64,000 nucleotides of DNA, from NCBI RefSeq assembly GCF_021375795.1, contig NZ_JAEIOI010000004.1, forward strand, positions 1-64,000, read 5' to 3'. A program made the translations under genes and the position numbers. Under the pieces are notes generated by a model. It was not told where the DNA came from, did no database searches, and saw only the letters and a list, made by a program, of their open reading frames with translations. How positions within the stretch are numbered: position 1 is the stretch's first letter; every line of letters starts with the position of its first letter. Of this stretch, positions 7,580 to 16,600 are shown one piece after another. The stretch comes from Pseudomonas anguilliseptica (GTDB lineage: Bacteria; Pseudomonadota; Gammaproteobacteria; Pseudomonadales; Pseudomonadaceae).

Positions 7580-10500
7580 TTAGCCGATGGTCATCAGGCT
7601 GGCGTTGCCGCCGGCCGCTGCAGTGTTGATGCTCAGGGCGTGTTCGATCAGCAGACGCTCCAGCGGGATATCGGTTTCGCCTTTGTGCAGACCATGCACA
7701 CCGATGATTGCGCCAGGACGCTGAGCCGCCAGCTGGCAGACTTCGCGCAGCTGATCGGAATCACCGTGATGGAGGATGGCGTCGAACACCGTTTCGCTCT
7801 CGCTCCACTGGCTGAGCAGGCTGATGCGTTGCTGCACGGCCTTGGGCAGCGCGGCAAACAGCTCGCGGGTCAGCTCGCTTTCCTGCCACAGCACCTGGCA
7901 ACCCACGGCCAGGGCCGCCGCCAGTTGCACCAGCAGGTCGCTGCGCTCGTCCGCCAGGCACAGCACGTGCTCACGCGGCAGCAGGCTGTAGCTGTTGCGC
8001 TCGCCAGTCGGGCCGTTGAGCATCTGCACGGTGCCACTCTGCGCCAGTTCAACGTATTGCGCGCTTAGTGCGCTCAGGCTCGGTTCATGCTTGGCCGCCC
8101 ACTCCTGCAGCGCCTGGATCACCTTGGCCTGCTCGGCCGGACGCTGGCTTTCGCCACCTTCCTGCTGCAGCTGCTTGGCCACGGCATCCTGCGGACGGGT
8201 TGCCAGCAGGCGGTACATATACAGCGGGCCACCGGCTTTCGGGCCAGTACCAGACAGGCCTTCACCGCCGAACGGCTGCACGCCAACCACCGCGCCAACC
8301 ATGTTGCGGTTCACATACAGGTTGCCAACCTTGGCGGTGTTGACCACCTGAGCGATGGTTTCGTCGATGCGCGTGTGCACACCGAGGGTCAGGCCATAAC
8401 CGCTGTCATTGATCTGCTGCAGCAGCTTGCCCAGTTCAGCACGCGGGTAGCGCACCACATGCAACACCGGGCCGAAGATCTCGCGCTGCAGTTCGTCAAA
8501 GCTGTCCAGCTCGATCAGCGTCGGCATGACATAGGTGCCACGCTTGATGTCGTCAGCCACGGCGCGGGCGGTCTGGAATACCTTGCGGCCCTTCTCGCGC
8601 ATCTTCTCGATGTGCTGGTCGATATTGCCCTTGGCTTCCGCGTCGATCACCGGACCGATATCGGTGCTCAGCCGCTCCGGGTTGCCCAGGCTGTATTCGG
8701 CCATAGCGCCCTTGAGCATGTTGATCACCCGATCCGCCACGTCTTCCTGCACACACAGCACGCGCAGAGCCGAGCAACGCTGACCGGCGCTGTCGAAGGC
8801 CGAGGCCACCACATCGACCACCACCTGCTCGGTGAGCGCCGAGGAGTCGACGATCATGGTGTTGAGGCCGCCGGTTTCAGCGATTAGCGGCAGGGTACGC
8901 CCCTGGGCGTCCAGACGACCGGCGAGGTTGCGCTGGATGATCCCGGCCACTTCAGTGGAGCCAGTAAACATCACGCCGCGCACGCGCTCGTTGCCGATCA
9001 GGCCGGCACCGACGGTTTCGCCACGGCCCGGCAGCAGTTGCACGGCGCCGCTCGGCACACCGGCTTCGAGCAGAATGCGCACGGCTTGCGCGGCGATCAG
9101 CGGAGTCTGCTCGGCCGGCTTGGCCAGCACGGTGTTACCGGCCGCCAGGGCAGCGGCGACCTGACCACTGAAGATCGCCAGCGGGAAGTTCCACGGGCTG
9201 ATGCACACCACCGGGCCCAGCGGGCGGTGGCTGTCATTGCTGAAATGAGTACGTGCCTGCGCCGCGTAGTAACGCAGGAAGTCCACGGCTTCACGCACTT
9301 CGGCGATGGCGTTGGCGAAGGTCTTGCCCGCTTCACGCACCAGCAAGCCCATCAGTTGCTGCATTTCCGCTTCCATCTGATCAGCGGCGCGATCCAGCAC
9401 AGCAGCGCGCTCGGCCGGCAGGGTCGACTGCCAGATCTGCCCGCTGGACACGGCGCAGAGCACGGCATTGCGCACATCCTGCTCGCTGGCCTCGTACACA
9501 TGGCCGACGATGTCGCGGTGATCAGCCGGGTTGCGCACCGGCTGTGCGTCGCCCAGCTCAGGGGCATCACAACCGAGCAGCGGCATGGCCTTGTAAACCG
9601 TGTTGGTGCTGCTCAGCAGCGCCGAGGACAGCGAACCCAGGCGGTGTTCGTTGGCCAGGTCGATGCCTTCGGAGTTCAACCGGGCGTCACCATACAGGGC
9701 GCGCGGCAGAGCGATACGCGGGTGCGGCAGACCGAGGCCGCCTTCCTGCGTGGCCATCTGCTCGACCTGTTGCACCGGGTCGAGCACCAGATCCTTGATC
9801 GAGATGCTGTGGTCGGCGATGCGGTTGACGAACGAGGTGTTCGCGCCGTTTTCCAGCAGACGACGCACCAGGTAAGCCAGCAGGGTTTCATGGCTGCCCA
9901 CCGGTGCGTAGATGCGGCACGGACGGTTCAGCTTGCCATCGGCGACCTTGCCCACCACCTGCTCGTACAGCGGCTCACCCATGCCATGCAGGCATTGGAA
10001 CTCGTACTGACCGGGGTAGTAGTTCTGCCCGGCCAGCTGATAGATGGCCGACAACGAGTGGGCGTTGTGGGTGGCGAACTGCGGGTAGATGGCTTCCGGC
10101 ACAGCCAGCAGCTTGCGCGCGCAGGCGATGTAGGAAATGTCGGTGTACGGCTTGCGGGTGTACACCGGGTAACCTTCCAGGCCTTCGACCTGGGCACGCT
10201 TGATCTCGCTGTCCCAGTAGGCGCCTTTTACCAGGCGGATCATCAGGCGATGACGGCTGCGCTTGGCCAGATCGATGACGTAGTCGATCACATACGGGCA
10301 GCGCTTCTGGTAAGCCTGGATAACGAAGCCGATACCGTTCCAGCCGGTCAGGGCCGGGTCGAAGCACAGACGCTCCAGCAGATCGAGGGAAATTTCCAGG
10401 CGATCCGCTTCTTCGGCGTCGATGTTCAGGCCGATGTCGTACTGCTTGGCCAGCTTGGTCAGACCCAGCAGGATCGGGTACAGCTCGTCCATCACCCGGT

Positions 10501-11521
10501 CGTATTGCGCACGGCTGTAGCGCGGATGCAGGGCGGAGAGCTTGATCGAAATACCCGGGCCTTCGTAGATGCCACGACCATGGGAGGCCTTGCCGATGGC
10601 ATGGATGGCCTGCTCGTAGGACGCCAGGTAGCGCTTGGCGTCTTCATCGGTCAGCGCGGCTTCACCGAGCATGTCGTAGGAATAGCGGAAGCCTTTGCTT
10701 TCCATGTTGGTAGCGTTGGCCAGGGCTTCGGCGATGGTTTCGCCGGTGACGAACTGCTCGCCCATCAGGCGCATGGACATGTCCACGCCCTTGCGGATCA
10801 GTGGCTCGCCGCCCTTGCCGATAATGCGGTTGAGCGACGTCACCAGGCCGGCCTCGTTGTGGGTCGACACCAGTTTACCGGTGATCAACAGACCCCAGCT
10901 GGCGGCGTTGACGAACATCGACGGGCTGTTGCCGAGGTGCTGGCTCCAGTTGCCGTTGCTGATCTTGTCGCGGATCAACGCGTCACGGGTGGCCTTGTCC
11001 GGAATACGCAGCAGCGCTTCGGCCAGGCACATCAGCGCCACACCCTCCTGCGAGGACAGCGAAAACTCCTGCAGCAAGCCCTGCACCAGGCCCTGACGGC
11101 CGCCGGCGTTCTTCTGGTTACGCAGCTTCTCGGCAATGCCCATGGCCAGCTTGTTGCTCGCCTCGGCCATGTCCTTGGGCAGACGCGCCTGCTCCAGCAG
11201 CATCGGTACCGCTTCGGTTTCCGGACGGCGATAAGCGCCAGTAATCGCCGCACGCAGCACCGATTGCGGGAGGATGCTTTCGGCGAAGTCGAGGAACACC
11301 TGCAGGCCCTGCTCAGTCAGGTTTTCCACCACTTCTTCGCCCGCCACAGCGGCTAGACCGGAGTGCTCGGCCGGAGTCAGGCCACCCTCGATCTGCTCGA
11401 GATAATTGAAGATCGCCTGCTTGATCAGCCAATGCGGCGTGCGGTCAATCGACTGCGCAGCCTGCTTGAGGCGATCACGGGTTGCATCATCGAGCTTTAC
11501 GCCAAGGGTAGTGGTAGCCAT
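7580..11521 (-). CDS. putA: Bifunctional proline dehydrogenase / P5C dehydrogenase and repressor PutA
   Basis: Trifunctional 1313-aa flavoenzyme that oxidises proline to glutamate and represses its own gene when proline is scarce. The ribbon-helix-helix DNA-binding domain is at 1-46 (TTLGVKLDDATRDRLKQAAQ). The FAD-dependent proline dehydrogenase barrel spans about 220-530. The aldehyde dehydrogenase domain spans about 600-1110, with Glu in ETGGLN and catalytic Cys in GQRCSALR. A C-terminal ALDH-like tail completes the protein. Length is normal for Pseudomonas. The usual divergent neighbour putP is absent from the upstream gap. GTTGCA hexamers upstream are candidate self-operators. Confidence 0.97.
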   Translation of the reverse strand: MATTTLGVKLDDATRDRLKQAAQSIDRTPHWLIKQAIFNYLEQIEGGLTPAEHSGLAAVAGEEVVENLTEQGLQVFLDFAESILPQSVLRAAITGAYRRPETEAVPMLLEQARLPKDMAEASNKLAMGIAEKLRNQKNAGGRQGLVQGLLQEFSLSSQEGVALMCLAEALLRIPDKATRDALIRDKISNGNWSQHLGNSPSMFVNAASWGLLITGKLVSTHNEAGLVTSLNRIIGKGGEPLIRKGVDMSMRLMGEQFVTGETIAEALANATNMESKGFRYSYDMLGEAALTDEDAKRYLASYEQAIHAIGKASHGRGIYEGPGISIKLSALHPRYSRAQYDRVMDELYPILLGLTKLAKQYDIGLNIDAEEADRLEISLDLLERLCFDPALTGWNGIGFVIQAYQKRCPYVIDYVIDLAKRSRHRLMIRLVKGAYWDSEIKRAQVEGLEGYPVYTRKPYTDISYIACARKLLAVPEAIYPQFATHNAHSLSAIYQLAGQNYYPGQYEFQCLHGMGEPLYEQVVGKVADGKLNRPCRIYAPVGSHETLLAYLVRRLLENGANTSFVNRIADHSISIKDLVLDPVQQVEQMATQEGGLGLPHPRIALPRALYGDARLNSEGIDLANEHRLGSLSSALLSSTNTVYKAMPLLGCDAPELGDAQPVRNPADHRDIVGHVYEASEQDVRNAVLCAVSSGQIWQSTLPAERAAVLDRAADQMEAEMQQLMGLLVREAGKTFANAIAEVREAVDFLRYYAAQARTHFSNDSHRPLGPVVCISPWNFPLAIFSGQVAAALAAGNTVLAKPAEQTPLIAAQAVRILLEAGVPSGAVQLLPGRGETVGAGLIGNERVRGVMFTGSTEVAGIIQRNLAGRLDAQGRTLPLIAETGGLNTMIVDSSALTEQVVVDVVASAFDSAGQRCSALRVLCVQEDVADRVINMLKGAMAEYSLGNPERLSTDIGPVIDAEAKGNIDQHIEKMREKGRKVFQTARAVADDIKRGTYVMPTLIELDSFDELQREIFGPVLHVVRYPRAELGKLLQQINDSGYGLTLGVHTRIDETIAQVVNTAKVGNLYVNRNMVGAVVGVQPFGGEGLSGTGPKAGGPLYMYRLLATRPQDAVAKQLQQEGGESQRPAEQAKVIQALQEWAAKHEPSLSALSAQYVELAQSGTVQMLNGPTGERNSYSLLPREHVLCLADERSDLLVQLAAALAVGCQVLWQESELTRELFAALPKAVQQRISLLSQWSESETVFDAILHHGDSDQLREVCQLAAQRPGAIIGVHGLHKGETDIPLERLLIEHALSINTAAAGGNASLMTIG

Positions 11522-12036
11522 TGGTTTGTCCTGTTATGAGCTGAAGCACGGCAAAGAAGCACCGGGAGCAATGTTGACCTCGCCCGTCATGGCCCTGAAA
11601 AGTGACGATGACCGCAAGCGGGGCACAAAAAACTGGCGAGAGATTAAACCTCCAGAGGCGCAAGGTGCAACTAGGTGCAACCAAACAAAGGCCAACCTTA
11701 AGCAACCCACCAGCCACCCCATAACTCCATCTCTCTGCGGCAACCCTCAAGTCTGGCGCTGCCCGCAGGGAAAACGCGATCTGCCGAGGTAAAACGGCTG
11801 TTTTAAAAAAGCCTGCACCTTCCGACGACAGGTACAACTCATACACACAACATGGTTGCACCCAATTACTCAACCCGCCTATTTGAGCAAAGCACAACCA
11901 CCCGCATTGCGCACAACAGCCGACGGAGTGCGCGCCAGCAACCGGCGCGCCTGGCGGTACAACCCAGACGATGGAGTGAATAGCCGAGCAGGCCAGTCTC
12001 AGGCTAAGCTCAGTGGGGAATCATCAGGAGATGGCC
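11522..12036. other. putA upstream intergenic region
   Basis: About 515 bp without a convincing gene. It is richer in A/T than the neighbours in its middle part and carries the three GTTGCA hexamers. It must hold the putA promoter leftward and the promoter of the small gene rightward. No putP or other transporter is present, unlike many put loci. Confidence 0.5.
11666..11681 (-). promoter_or_regulatory. Tandem GTTGCA hexamers, candidate PutA operators
   Basis: Two TGCAAC hexamers (11666-11671 and 11676-11681; GTTGCA on the putA strand) lie exactly 10 bp apart, one helical turn, about 145-160 bp upstream of putA. GTTGCA is the core bound by the PutA ribbon-helix-helix domain in enterobacteria. 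A third copy, in the opposite orientation, is at 11855-11860. Confidence 0.5.
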
Positions 12037-12324
12037 ATGACCGCCAAGGAAGCGCAATTGACTGAATTGCTCAGTCTGTCGACCCGCACCCTTACGCATT
12101 TGAGCGCGGCCATCACGGCCATGTCGTTCGAGTTGCTGAATACCCAGGACAGCGCCGTACACGCCACCGCGCACAAGATGATCGAGCGCATGCTGGCCAT
12201 CAACACCGAGCTGGATCGGCAGTGGCAGCTGGTCGGCGAACTGGTCGGCACCCCGACAGAACCCGGCAACAGCCTGGAGCAGGTGGTTCTGCAGAGCCTG
12301 GAGCCGGTCAGCGACGAACACTGA
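12037..12324 (+). CDS. Conserved small hypothetical protein
   Basis: Soluble 95-aa protein, predicted almost entirely helical ([22 protein letters not shown]), with no signal peptide or recognised domain. The ATG at 12037 is preceded by GGAG at 12027-12030; an in-frame ATG at 12031 and a GTG at 12013 are possible but poorly spaced. I do not recognise a function. It is divergent from putA. Confidence 0.6.
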   Translation: MTAKEAQLTELLSLSTRTLTHLSAAITAMSFELLNTQDSAVHATAHKMIERMLAINTELDRQWQLVGELVGTPTEPGNSLEQVVLQSLEPVSDEH

Positions 12325-12439
12325 CCCGCCGCCAGGCCAGCCCCATGTTGCGCACCACTGCCATTATCCTCGGCACTGACCAGCTCAACATCTTCCGGCC
12401 CCCAGCTAACCCAGTTCTTCGAAACAGCGAAAAGCCTTA

Positions 12440-12445
12440 TATAAT
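12440..12445 (+). promoter_or_regulatory. Likely sigma-70 -10 element for yjdM-like gene
   Basis: A consensus TATAAT lies 38 bp before the GTG start in a locally A/T-rich stretch. A weak TTCTTC-like -35 lies further upstream at non-ideal spacing. Confidence 0.4.
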
Positions 12446-12482
12446 ATGTGGCATTTACTCATCGACCCACCAAGGATACGCC

Positions 12483-12827
12483 GTGAGCACTCTTCCACCC
12501 TGCCCTGAATGCAACTCCGAATACACCTACGAAGACGGCGAGCAGTTAGTCTGCCCGGAGTGCGCCCACGAGTGGTCCGCCACGAGCCCTGGCGACGAAA
12601 CTAACAATGATGCGCGGGTGATCAAGGACTCGGTAGGCAATGTTCTACAGGATGGTGACACCATCACCGTAATCAAGGATCTGAAAGTCAAAGGCTCGTC
12701 CCTAGTGGTCAAGGTTGGCACGAAGGTCAAGGGCATCCGCCTATGCGATGGCGACCATGACATCGATTGCAAGATCGATGGTATCGGCGCAATGAAGCTA
12801 AAGTCAGAGTTCGTGCGCAAGGTCTGA
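12483..12827 (+). CDS. yjdM: YjdM/PhnA-family zinc-ribbon protein
   Basis: Protein of 114 aa with an N-terminal zinc ribbon (CPEC near residues 6-9 and CPEC near 24-27) and a C-terminal SH3-like PhnA domain ([20 protein letters not shown]). The family was once named for alkylphosphonate use in E. coli, but it is not a phosphonate hydrolase in general and its role is unsettled. Translation starts at GTG 12483, preceded by AAGGA. No phosphonate genes are nearby. Confidence 0.85.
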   Translation: MSTLPPCPECNSEYTYEDGEQLVCPECAHEWSATSPGDETNNDARVIKDSVGNVLQDGDTITVIKDLKVKGSSLVVKVGTKVKGIRLCDGDHDIDCKIDGIGAMKLKSEFVRKV

Positions 12828-12883
12828 ACCAGTCTGCGCAAAGGCTAGCCCCCAGCCTGTACCGGGGCGTTGATTGGAATAAA

Positions 12884-12911
12884 AACGCCCCGGAGCAGCC
12901 TGCTCCGGGGG
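12884..12911 (-). terminator. Hairpin with T-run on the minus strand
   Basis: Stem CCCCGGAGCA (12888-12897) / TGCTCCGGGG (12901-12910) with a 3-base loop. Reading leftward it is followed by CGTTTTT, an intrinsic-terminator pattern; rightward it is followed by an A-run instead. An overlapping alternative stem pairs 12862-12871 with 12884-12893. Confidence 0.55.
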
Positions 12912-12992
12912 CACAAAAAATCAGTACGACTAGGCAGAGCACGGCAAGGTCTGCCGATACTGCTTGCTTCCAGGCTTGTTACCACCACAGAA

Positions 12993-13209
12993 ACGAGACT
13001 ACTGCTGCGCAGCGGAACATTGCTGCTCCTGCACTGGACAGAAGCCTCGGCAGCCGCCAGCGAAATCGCTTTATTACCGCCCTCAGATTAAACACCATGC
13101 GGCTGAACCTGCCTGCCAGTTCAACGCACCGCCAGCGGAAAACTGCGCCGCCAACGTCGCACGTGCCGCACAATTGGCTAGCATCAATAGCGAGCACTGC
13201 GCTCGCTGA
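12993..13209 (+). pseudogene. Possible decayed small exported-protein gene
   Basis: From an ACG codon at 12993 one frame reads like a signal peptide (RLLLRSGTLLLLHWTEASAA) and then stops. A second frame, shifted once, continues with coding-like residues (CQFNAPPAENCAANVARAAQ) to a TGA at 13207-13209. A lost start codon plus one frameshift would turn these into a single short exported protein. This is a composition argument only, with no family match. Confidence 0.25.
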
Positions 13210-13226
13210 AGCCCCTGGAGGACGCC

Positions 13227-13946
13227 ATGCGTATTGTTGCGCTGTGTCTGTTGCTGCTGCCCTGGGCGCTACAGGCCGAGGATTGGAAAGTGGTAGGGGA
13301 TGAGCAGTTTGCTCCCTACAGCTTTGTCACCGTCGAAAATGATCAGCCGCGCGGTCTGGATGTCGAACTGGTGGAAGCGGTGCTGCAGGAAGCCAAAATC
13401 CCCTACAACCTGCGGCTGTACCCCTGGGAGCGGGTCAAGCGCATGCTCGACCGCAATGAAGTGGTAATGGCCTTCCAGTTTGCCGGCACCCCCGAACGCA
13501 TGCAGCAATACGAACTGGTCGGACCGATCCGCACCGGTTCCACGGTATTTATGACCACCGGCAAAACGGCCATCCGCGACTGGCAGCACCTGGATGACCT
13601 GCTGCCCTACGTACTTGGTCAGGTACGTGGCTACGCCTACCAATCGGACTTCGACAAGGCCGAGCTGCGCCGTGATACCAGCGCGCAGAACCCACGCCAG
13701 CTGGTGTCGATGCTACTGGCCGGACGGATCGATATCATCGTCGGTGATCGCGCACAGCTGATGTATTTCGTCCGCGAACAACGTGCCGAACAGGACGTAC
13801 GCATCCTGCAACGGCCGCTGGTGGAAATGCCGCGCTATGTGGCCTTTGCCAAAGGTGATCGCGCCCGTGCCGAGCAGTTCGCAGCAGCCCTTGAGCGTTT
13901 GCGCCAGGCTGGTAGCCTGGATGCCATCTATAAACGCTGGCACTGA
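13227..13946 (+). CDS. Periplasmic substrate-binding protein (SBP_bac_3 type)
   Basis: Protein of 239 aa with a signal peptide ending ALQA at about residue 17, then a type-II periplasmic binding fold: FAPYSFVTVENDQPRGLDVELVEAV near the start and SLDAIYKRWH at the end are typical of polar amino-acid binding proteins. No permease or ATPase gene is adjacent, so it may be an orphan receptor. The ATG follows GGAGGA. Confidence 0.8.
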   Translation: MRIVALCLLLLPWALQAEDWKVVGDEQFAPYSFVTVENDQPRGLDVELVEAVLQEAKIPYNLRLYPWERVKRMLDRNEVVMAFQFAGTPERMQQYELVGPIRTGSTVFMTTGKTAIRDWQHLDDLLPYVLGQVRGYAYQSDFDKAELRRDTSAQNPRQLVSMLLAGRIDIIVGDRAQLMYFVREQRAEQDVRILQRPLVEMPRYVAFAKGDRARAEQFAAALERLRQAGSLDAIYKRWH

Positions 13947-13965
13947 CCCTGACTCCGGAGCCTCC

Positions 13966-14154
13966 ATGCGCCATACCCTGCCTCTGCTCGCCACCACCTT
14001 GCTGCTCAGCGCCTGCGGCCTTGGTGAAACCGCCGCCACCGCCAGCCTGCAAGCCGAACAGGCAGCGCAGCTGCAACAGCAGACCGAACAACTCAAGCAA
14101 CAGATCGAAGCAGCCAACGCGCAGAACAACAAACGCCTGGAAGAAGGATACTGA
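13966..14154 (+). CDS. Small coiled-coil lipoprotein
   Basis: Protein of 62 aa with a lipobox (LLSAC) at about 13-17 followed by a Gln/Ala/Glu-rich helical stretch (LQAEQAAQLQQQTEQLKQQI) that should form a coiled coil. It starts 19 bp after the binding-protein stop, behind CGGAG, probably in the same transcript. No known family. Confidence 0.65.
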   Translation: MRHTLPLLATTLLLSACGLGETAATASLQAEQAAQLQQQTEQLKQQIEAANAQNNKRLEEGY

Positions 14155-14203
14155 CGCGCGCAGCGGGTGAGTGGCGAACGACGTTTCGGCGCAGGCTCTG
14201 GTG

Positions 14204-14947
14204 CTATTGCACCGGCAGGAAGTTCATAAACAGCAGACTCTGGGCATAGCTCACCCCCATACGCCGGTAACGCTCATCCAGCACATCGGTGAGCAAATCC
14301 AGACGCGCGACGATCTTGCCAAACTCCACGGCATAGCTGAGGTTGTGTCCATCCGCAGAAATCTCATTGGACAGCAGCCACGGCTTGCCCTCGGCATCGG
14401 TGCGCCGGGCCAGCATCCAACTGGCCTTCTCCATATTGCGCGCGGCGTTATGCACGAATTGTGGGTCCAGCGTGTCGCTCAGGTAGTACTCGGTGCGGCC
14501 GCCATGGGCGGTGATCAGCATGCTGGCCAGTGAATAGATAAACGCGCCAACCCGGTCACCCTGATACTCGGCGCTCAGGGCATAGCTCAGCGCGGCAATA
14601 TCGGTGCGGCCACCCAACTGCGGCAACGGCTGATCCAGCTCAATGGCGCGGTGCACCGCACGCTTGGCGGCCTCGGCATCAGGCAGGCCGGTCTTGCGCC
14701 ATTCGCGTGGGTTACGCAGGTACAGCTTGTCCATCAAGCGATAGAGGCTGTTGAGGTTATTGCGCATGCCCAGGGTGGCCATGCGGTCGGCGTGGCTCTG
14801 GAAGAATTCGGTGGGTTTGATCGGGCTGCTGTTGCTGATGATGCTCTGATGATCCTGCCGCGAAGCACAACCGCCCAACGCCAGCAGCGTGACCAGTGCC
14901 AGCCCGACCACAGCACCGCAGCGCCGCGACAGAGCCATGCTCGGCAT
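14204..14947 (-). CDS. Conserved lipoprotein, function unknown
   Basis: Lipoprotein of about 247 aa: hydrophobic leader with lipobox LGGC and then a helical domain containing NSSPIKPTEFFQSHADRMATLGM and a motif MLITAHGGRTEYYLSD. It is conserved in Pseudomonas as I remember it, with no assigned role. The start at 14947 gives a normal signal peptide; an in-frame ATG at 14995 would add 16 residues but lacks a good ribosome site. Convergent with the small coiled-coil lipoprotein. Confidence 0.75.
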   Translation of the reverse strand: MPSMALSRRCGAVVGLALVTLLALGGCASRQDHQSIISNSSPIKPTEFFQSHADRMATLGMRNNLNSLYRLMDKLYLRNPREWRKTGLPDAEAAKRAVHRAIELDQPLPQLGGRTDIAALSYALSAEYQGDRVGAFIYSLASMLITAHGGRTEYYLSDTLDPQFVHNAARNMEKASWMLARRTDAEGKPWLLSNEISADGHNLSYAVEFGKIVARLDLLTDVLDERYRRMGVSYAQSLLFMNFLPVQ

Positions 14948-15243
14948 GTCGTAGGCGCGTTGTTCCAGCCTGGGTAAACGCTGCACAGTACTCATCAGAG
15001 GAGGTCATCCGCTGCGGTGTGATGGGGGTAACGCTAGCAACAAAATCCAGATTGGCCAGTTTTTCTGCCCAAAGGCATGACTTGCAGCACAATCAAGCAC
15101 CTAGCGATACAAGCTCAGGTTGTGTCCGAACAGACCACCGTCACGGCAAAAAGTTGAGAACCACCACCCGCATACCCGACGAACACCCCGTTGCAGAGCG
15201 GTTTTAACGGTATGATCCGCAGCTTTTTGCCGCCGAGAAGCCC

Positions 15244-15969
15244 ATGCCGCACCTGCTTGTCCTGTTTTGCCTGCTGTTCGCCCTGCCCGCCTTCGCCGAA
15301 GCCCCACAAAGCTTCAATGCCGCCAAGAAAATCGCCTGGCAGATCTACGCCGCACGCCCCACCACCTTCTATTGCCAGTGTCACTACAGCGGTAACCGTG
15401 TCGATCTCGATAGCTGCGGCTACCACCCGCGCAAACAACAGCGCCACGCCCAGCGCGTGGAATGGGAACATGTGGTGCCGGCCTGGGTGATCGGTCACCA
15501 ACGCCAATGCTGGCAACAAGGCGGCCGCAAGAATTGCGCGCGCAACGATGCACGCTTCAAGGCCGCCGAAGCCGACCTGCACAACCTGGTGCCGAGCATC
15601 GGCGAAGTAAATGGCGACCGCTCCAACTACGCCCTCGGCATGCTCAGCGACAAACCTACGCAGTACGGAAGCTGCCCGATGGTGGTCAACTTCAAGGCCA
15701 AGACCGCCATGCCGCCGCCGCAGGCACGCGGTGCAGCGGCGCGCATCTACCTGTACATGGCCGAACGCTACCAACTGCGCCTGTCCACACTCGACCGCCG
15801 CACCTACGAAGCCTGGAACCGCCAATACCCGATCAGCGAATGGGGGCGCTGGCGCAACCAGCAGGTTGGCTGCGTGATGGGCCACAGCAACCCCTATGTC
15901 GGCCCTATCGACCTGGGCCAGTGCCGCTCGCTGCAACGCGCTTCTGGCGAACACAGCAAACGCGGCTGA
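15244..15969 (+). CDS. endA: Periplasmic or secreted endonuclease I
   Basis: DNA-cleaving enzyme of 241 aa with signal peptide (1-18). The beta-beta-alpha metal nuclease core is visible as EWEHVVPAW (catalytic His) and ADLHNLVPSIGEVNGDRSN (metal ligand Asn), with several cysteines for disulfides. Length and motifs match EndA/NucM enzymes that degrade extracellular or incoming DNA. It appears monocistronic. Confidence 0.93.
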   Translation: MPHLLVLFCLLFALPAFAEAPQSFNAAKKIAWQIYAARPTTFYCQCHYSGNRVDLDSCGYHPRKQQRHAQRVEWEHVVPAWVIGHQRQCWQQGGRKNCARNDARFKAAEADLHNLVPSIGEVNGDRSNYALGMLSDKPTQYGSCPMVVNFKAKTAMPPPQARGAAARIYLYMAERYQLRLSTLDRRTYEAWNRQYPISEWGRWRNQQVGCVMGHSNPYVGPIDLGQCRSLQRASGEHSKRG

Positions 15970-16080
15970 ATACCGTTCAGCGCTTTTACACAGCCTTTAC
16001 ATTGGCCGCTGCAATGCCGAGCCCCGCGCAGTGTCGAAACAGGCAGCCGGGAAAGACCGGTTTGCAGAGGAGTTTCCATC

Positions 16081-16437
16081 ATGCTGTCGCGTATCCCCCT
16101 TATCACAGGCCTGGTGACCAGCCTTGCGCTGCTTGGCCAGGCCCCGGCACAGGCCTCCAACCGCGACGCGGCCATTGCCGGCGCGGTGGTGGGGGCGGTG
16201 ATTGGCGGTGTCATCATGAGCCAGAGCCGCCCGGTGCAGGTGTATGAACCGCCACCACCGGCGTACTACCCACCACCGCCAGCCGCCTACTACCCGCCGC
16301 CAGTGGTGTATTACGAGCCGCGCCCGGTCTACTACACCCCCGGCCCGGTGTATTACGTCCCCGAACCACCCCGCCGCCACCGTTGGCATGGCTATCAACA
16401 CCGCCGCCACCACGACGGCTATGGCCGCCGCTGGTAA
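16081..16437 (+). CDS. Pro/Tyr-rich exported protein with glycine zipper
   Basis: Protein of 118 aa: signal peptide (to about 25), a glycine-zipper-like segment (AIAGAVVGAVIGGVIMSQ, 30-47), then a repetitive Pro/Tyr tract (about 55-97; units such as YYPPP and VYY) and a His/Arg-rich tail. The glycine zipper suggests membrane association and the tract an extended surface segment. No function can be assigned. An intrinsic terminator follows directly. Confidence 0.75.
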   Translation: MLSRIPLITGLVTSLALLGQAPAQASNRDAAIAGAVVGAVIGGVIMSQSRPVQVYEPPPPAYYPPPPAAYYPPPVVYYEPRPVYYTPGPVYYVPEPPRRHRWHGYQHRRHHDGYGRRW

Positions 16438-16438
16438 C

Positions 16439-16467
16439 AAAAAGCCCCGCCAGAGCGGGGCTTTTTT
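16439..16467 (+). terminator. Intrinsic terminator
   Basis: Stem AAAGCCCCGC (16441-16450) / GCGGGGCTTT (16455-16464) with a 4-base loop, continuing into TTTTTT. It lies directly after the Pro/Tyr-rich protein gene. Confidence 0.85.
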
Positions 16468-16600
16468 GTAGGAGAAGGGTAAAGGTCAAAGCACATTGCC
16501 ATCACTGCACATTGCCATTAGCCTGTGCGCCGCCCAGGGACGGGCGATAGCAGATGGTCGTTCCTTGCGCATTAACCCGCTGTATCGACAAGGATTCGCC

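Noticed and set aside
9038..11356. A 772-codon open frame on the strand opposite putA
   Set aside because: It lies wholly antisense to a clear PutA and its translation is low-complexity His/Gln/Arg/Gly sequence without domains, a common by-product of GC-rich codon use.
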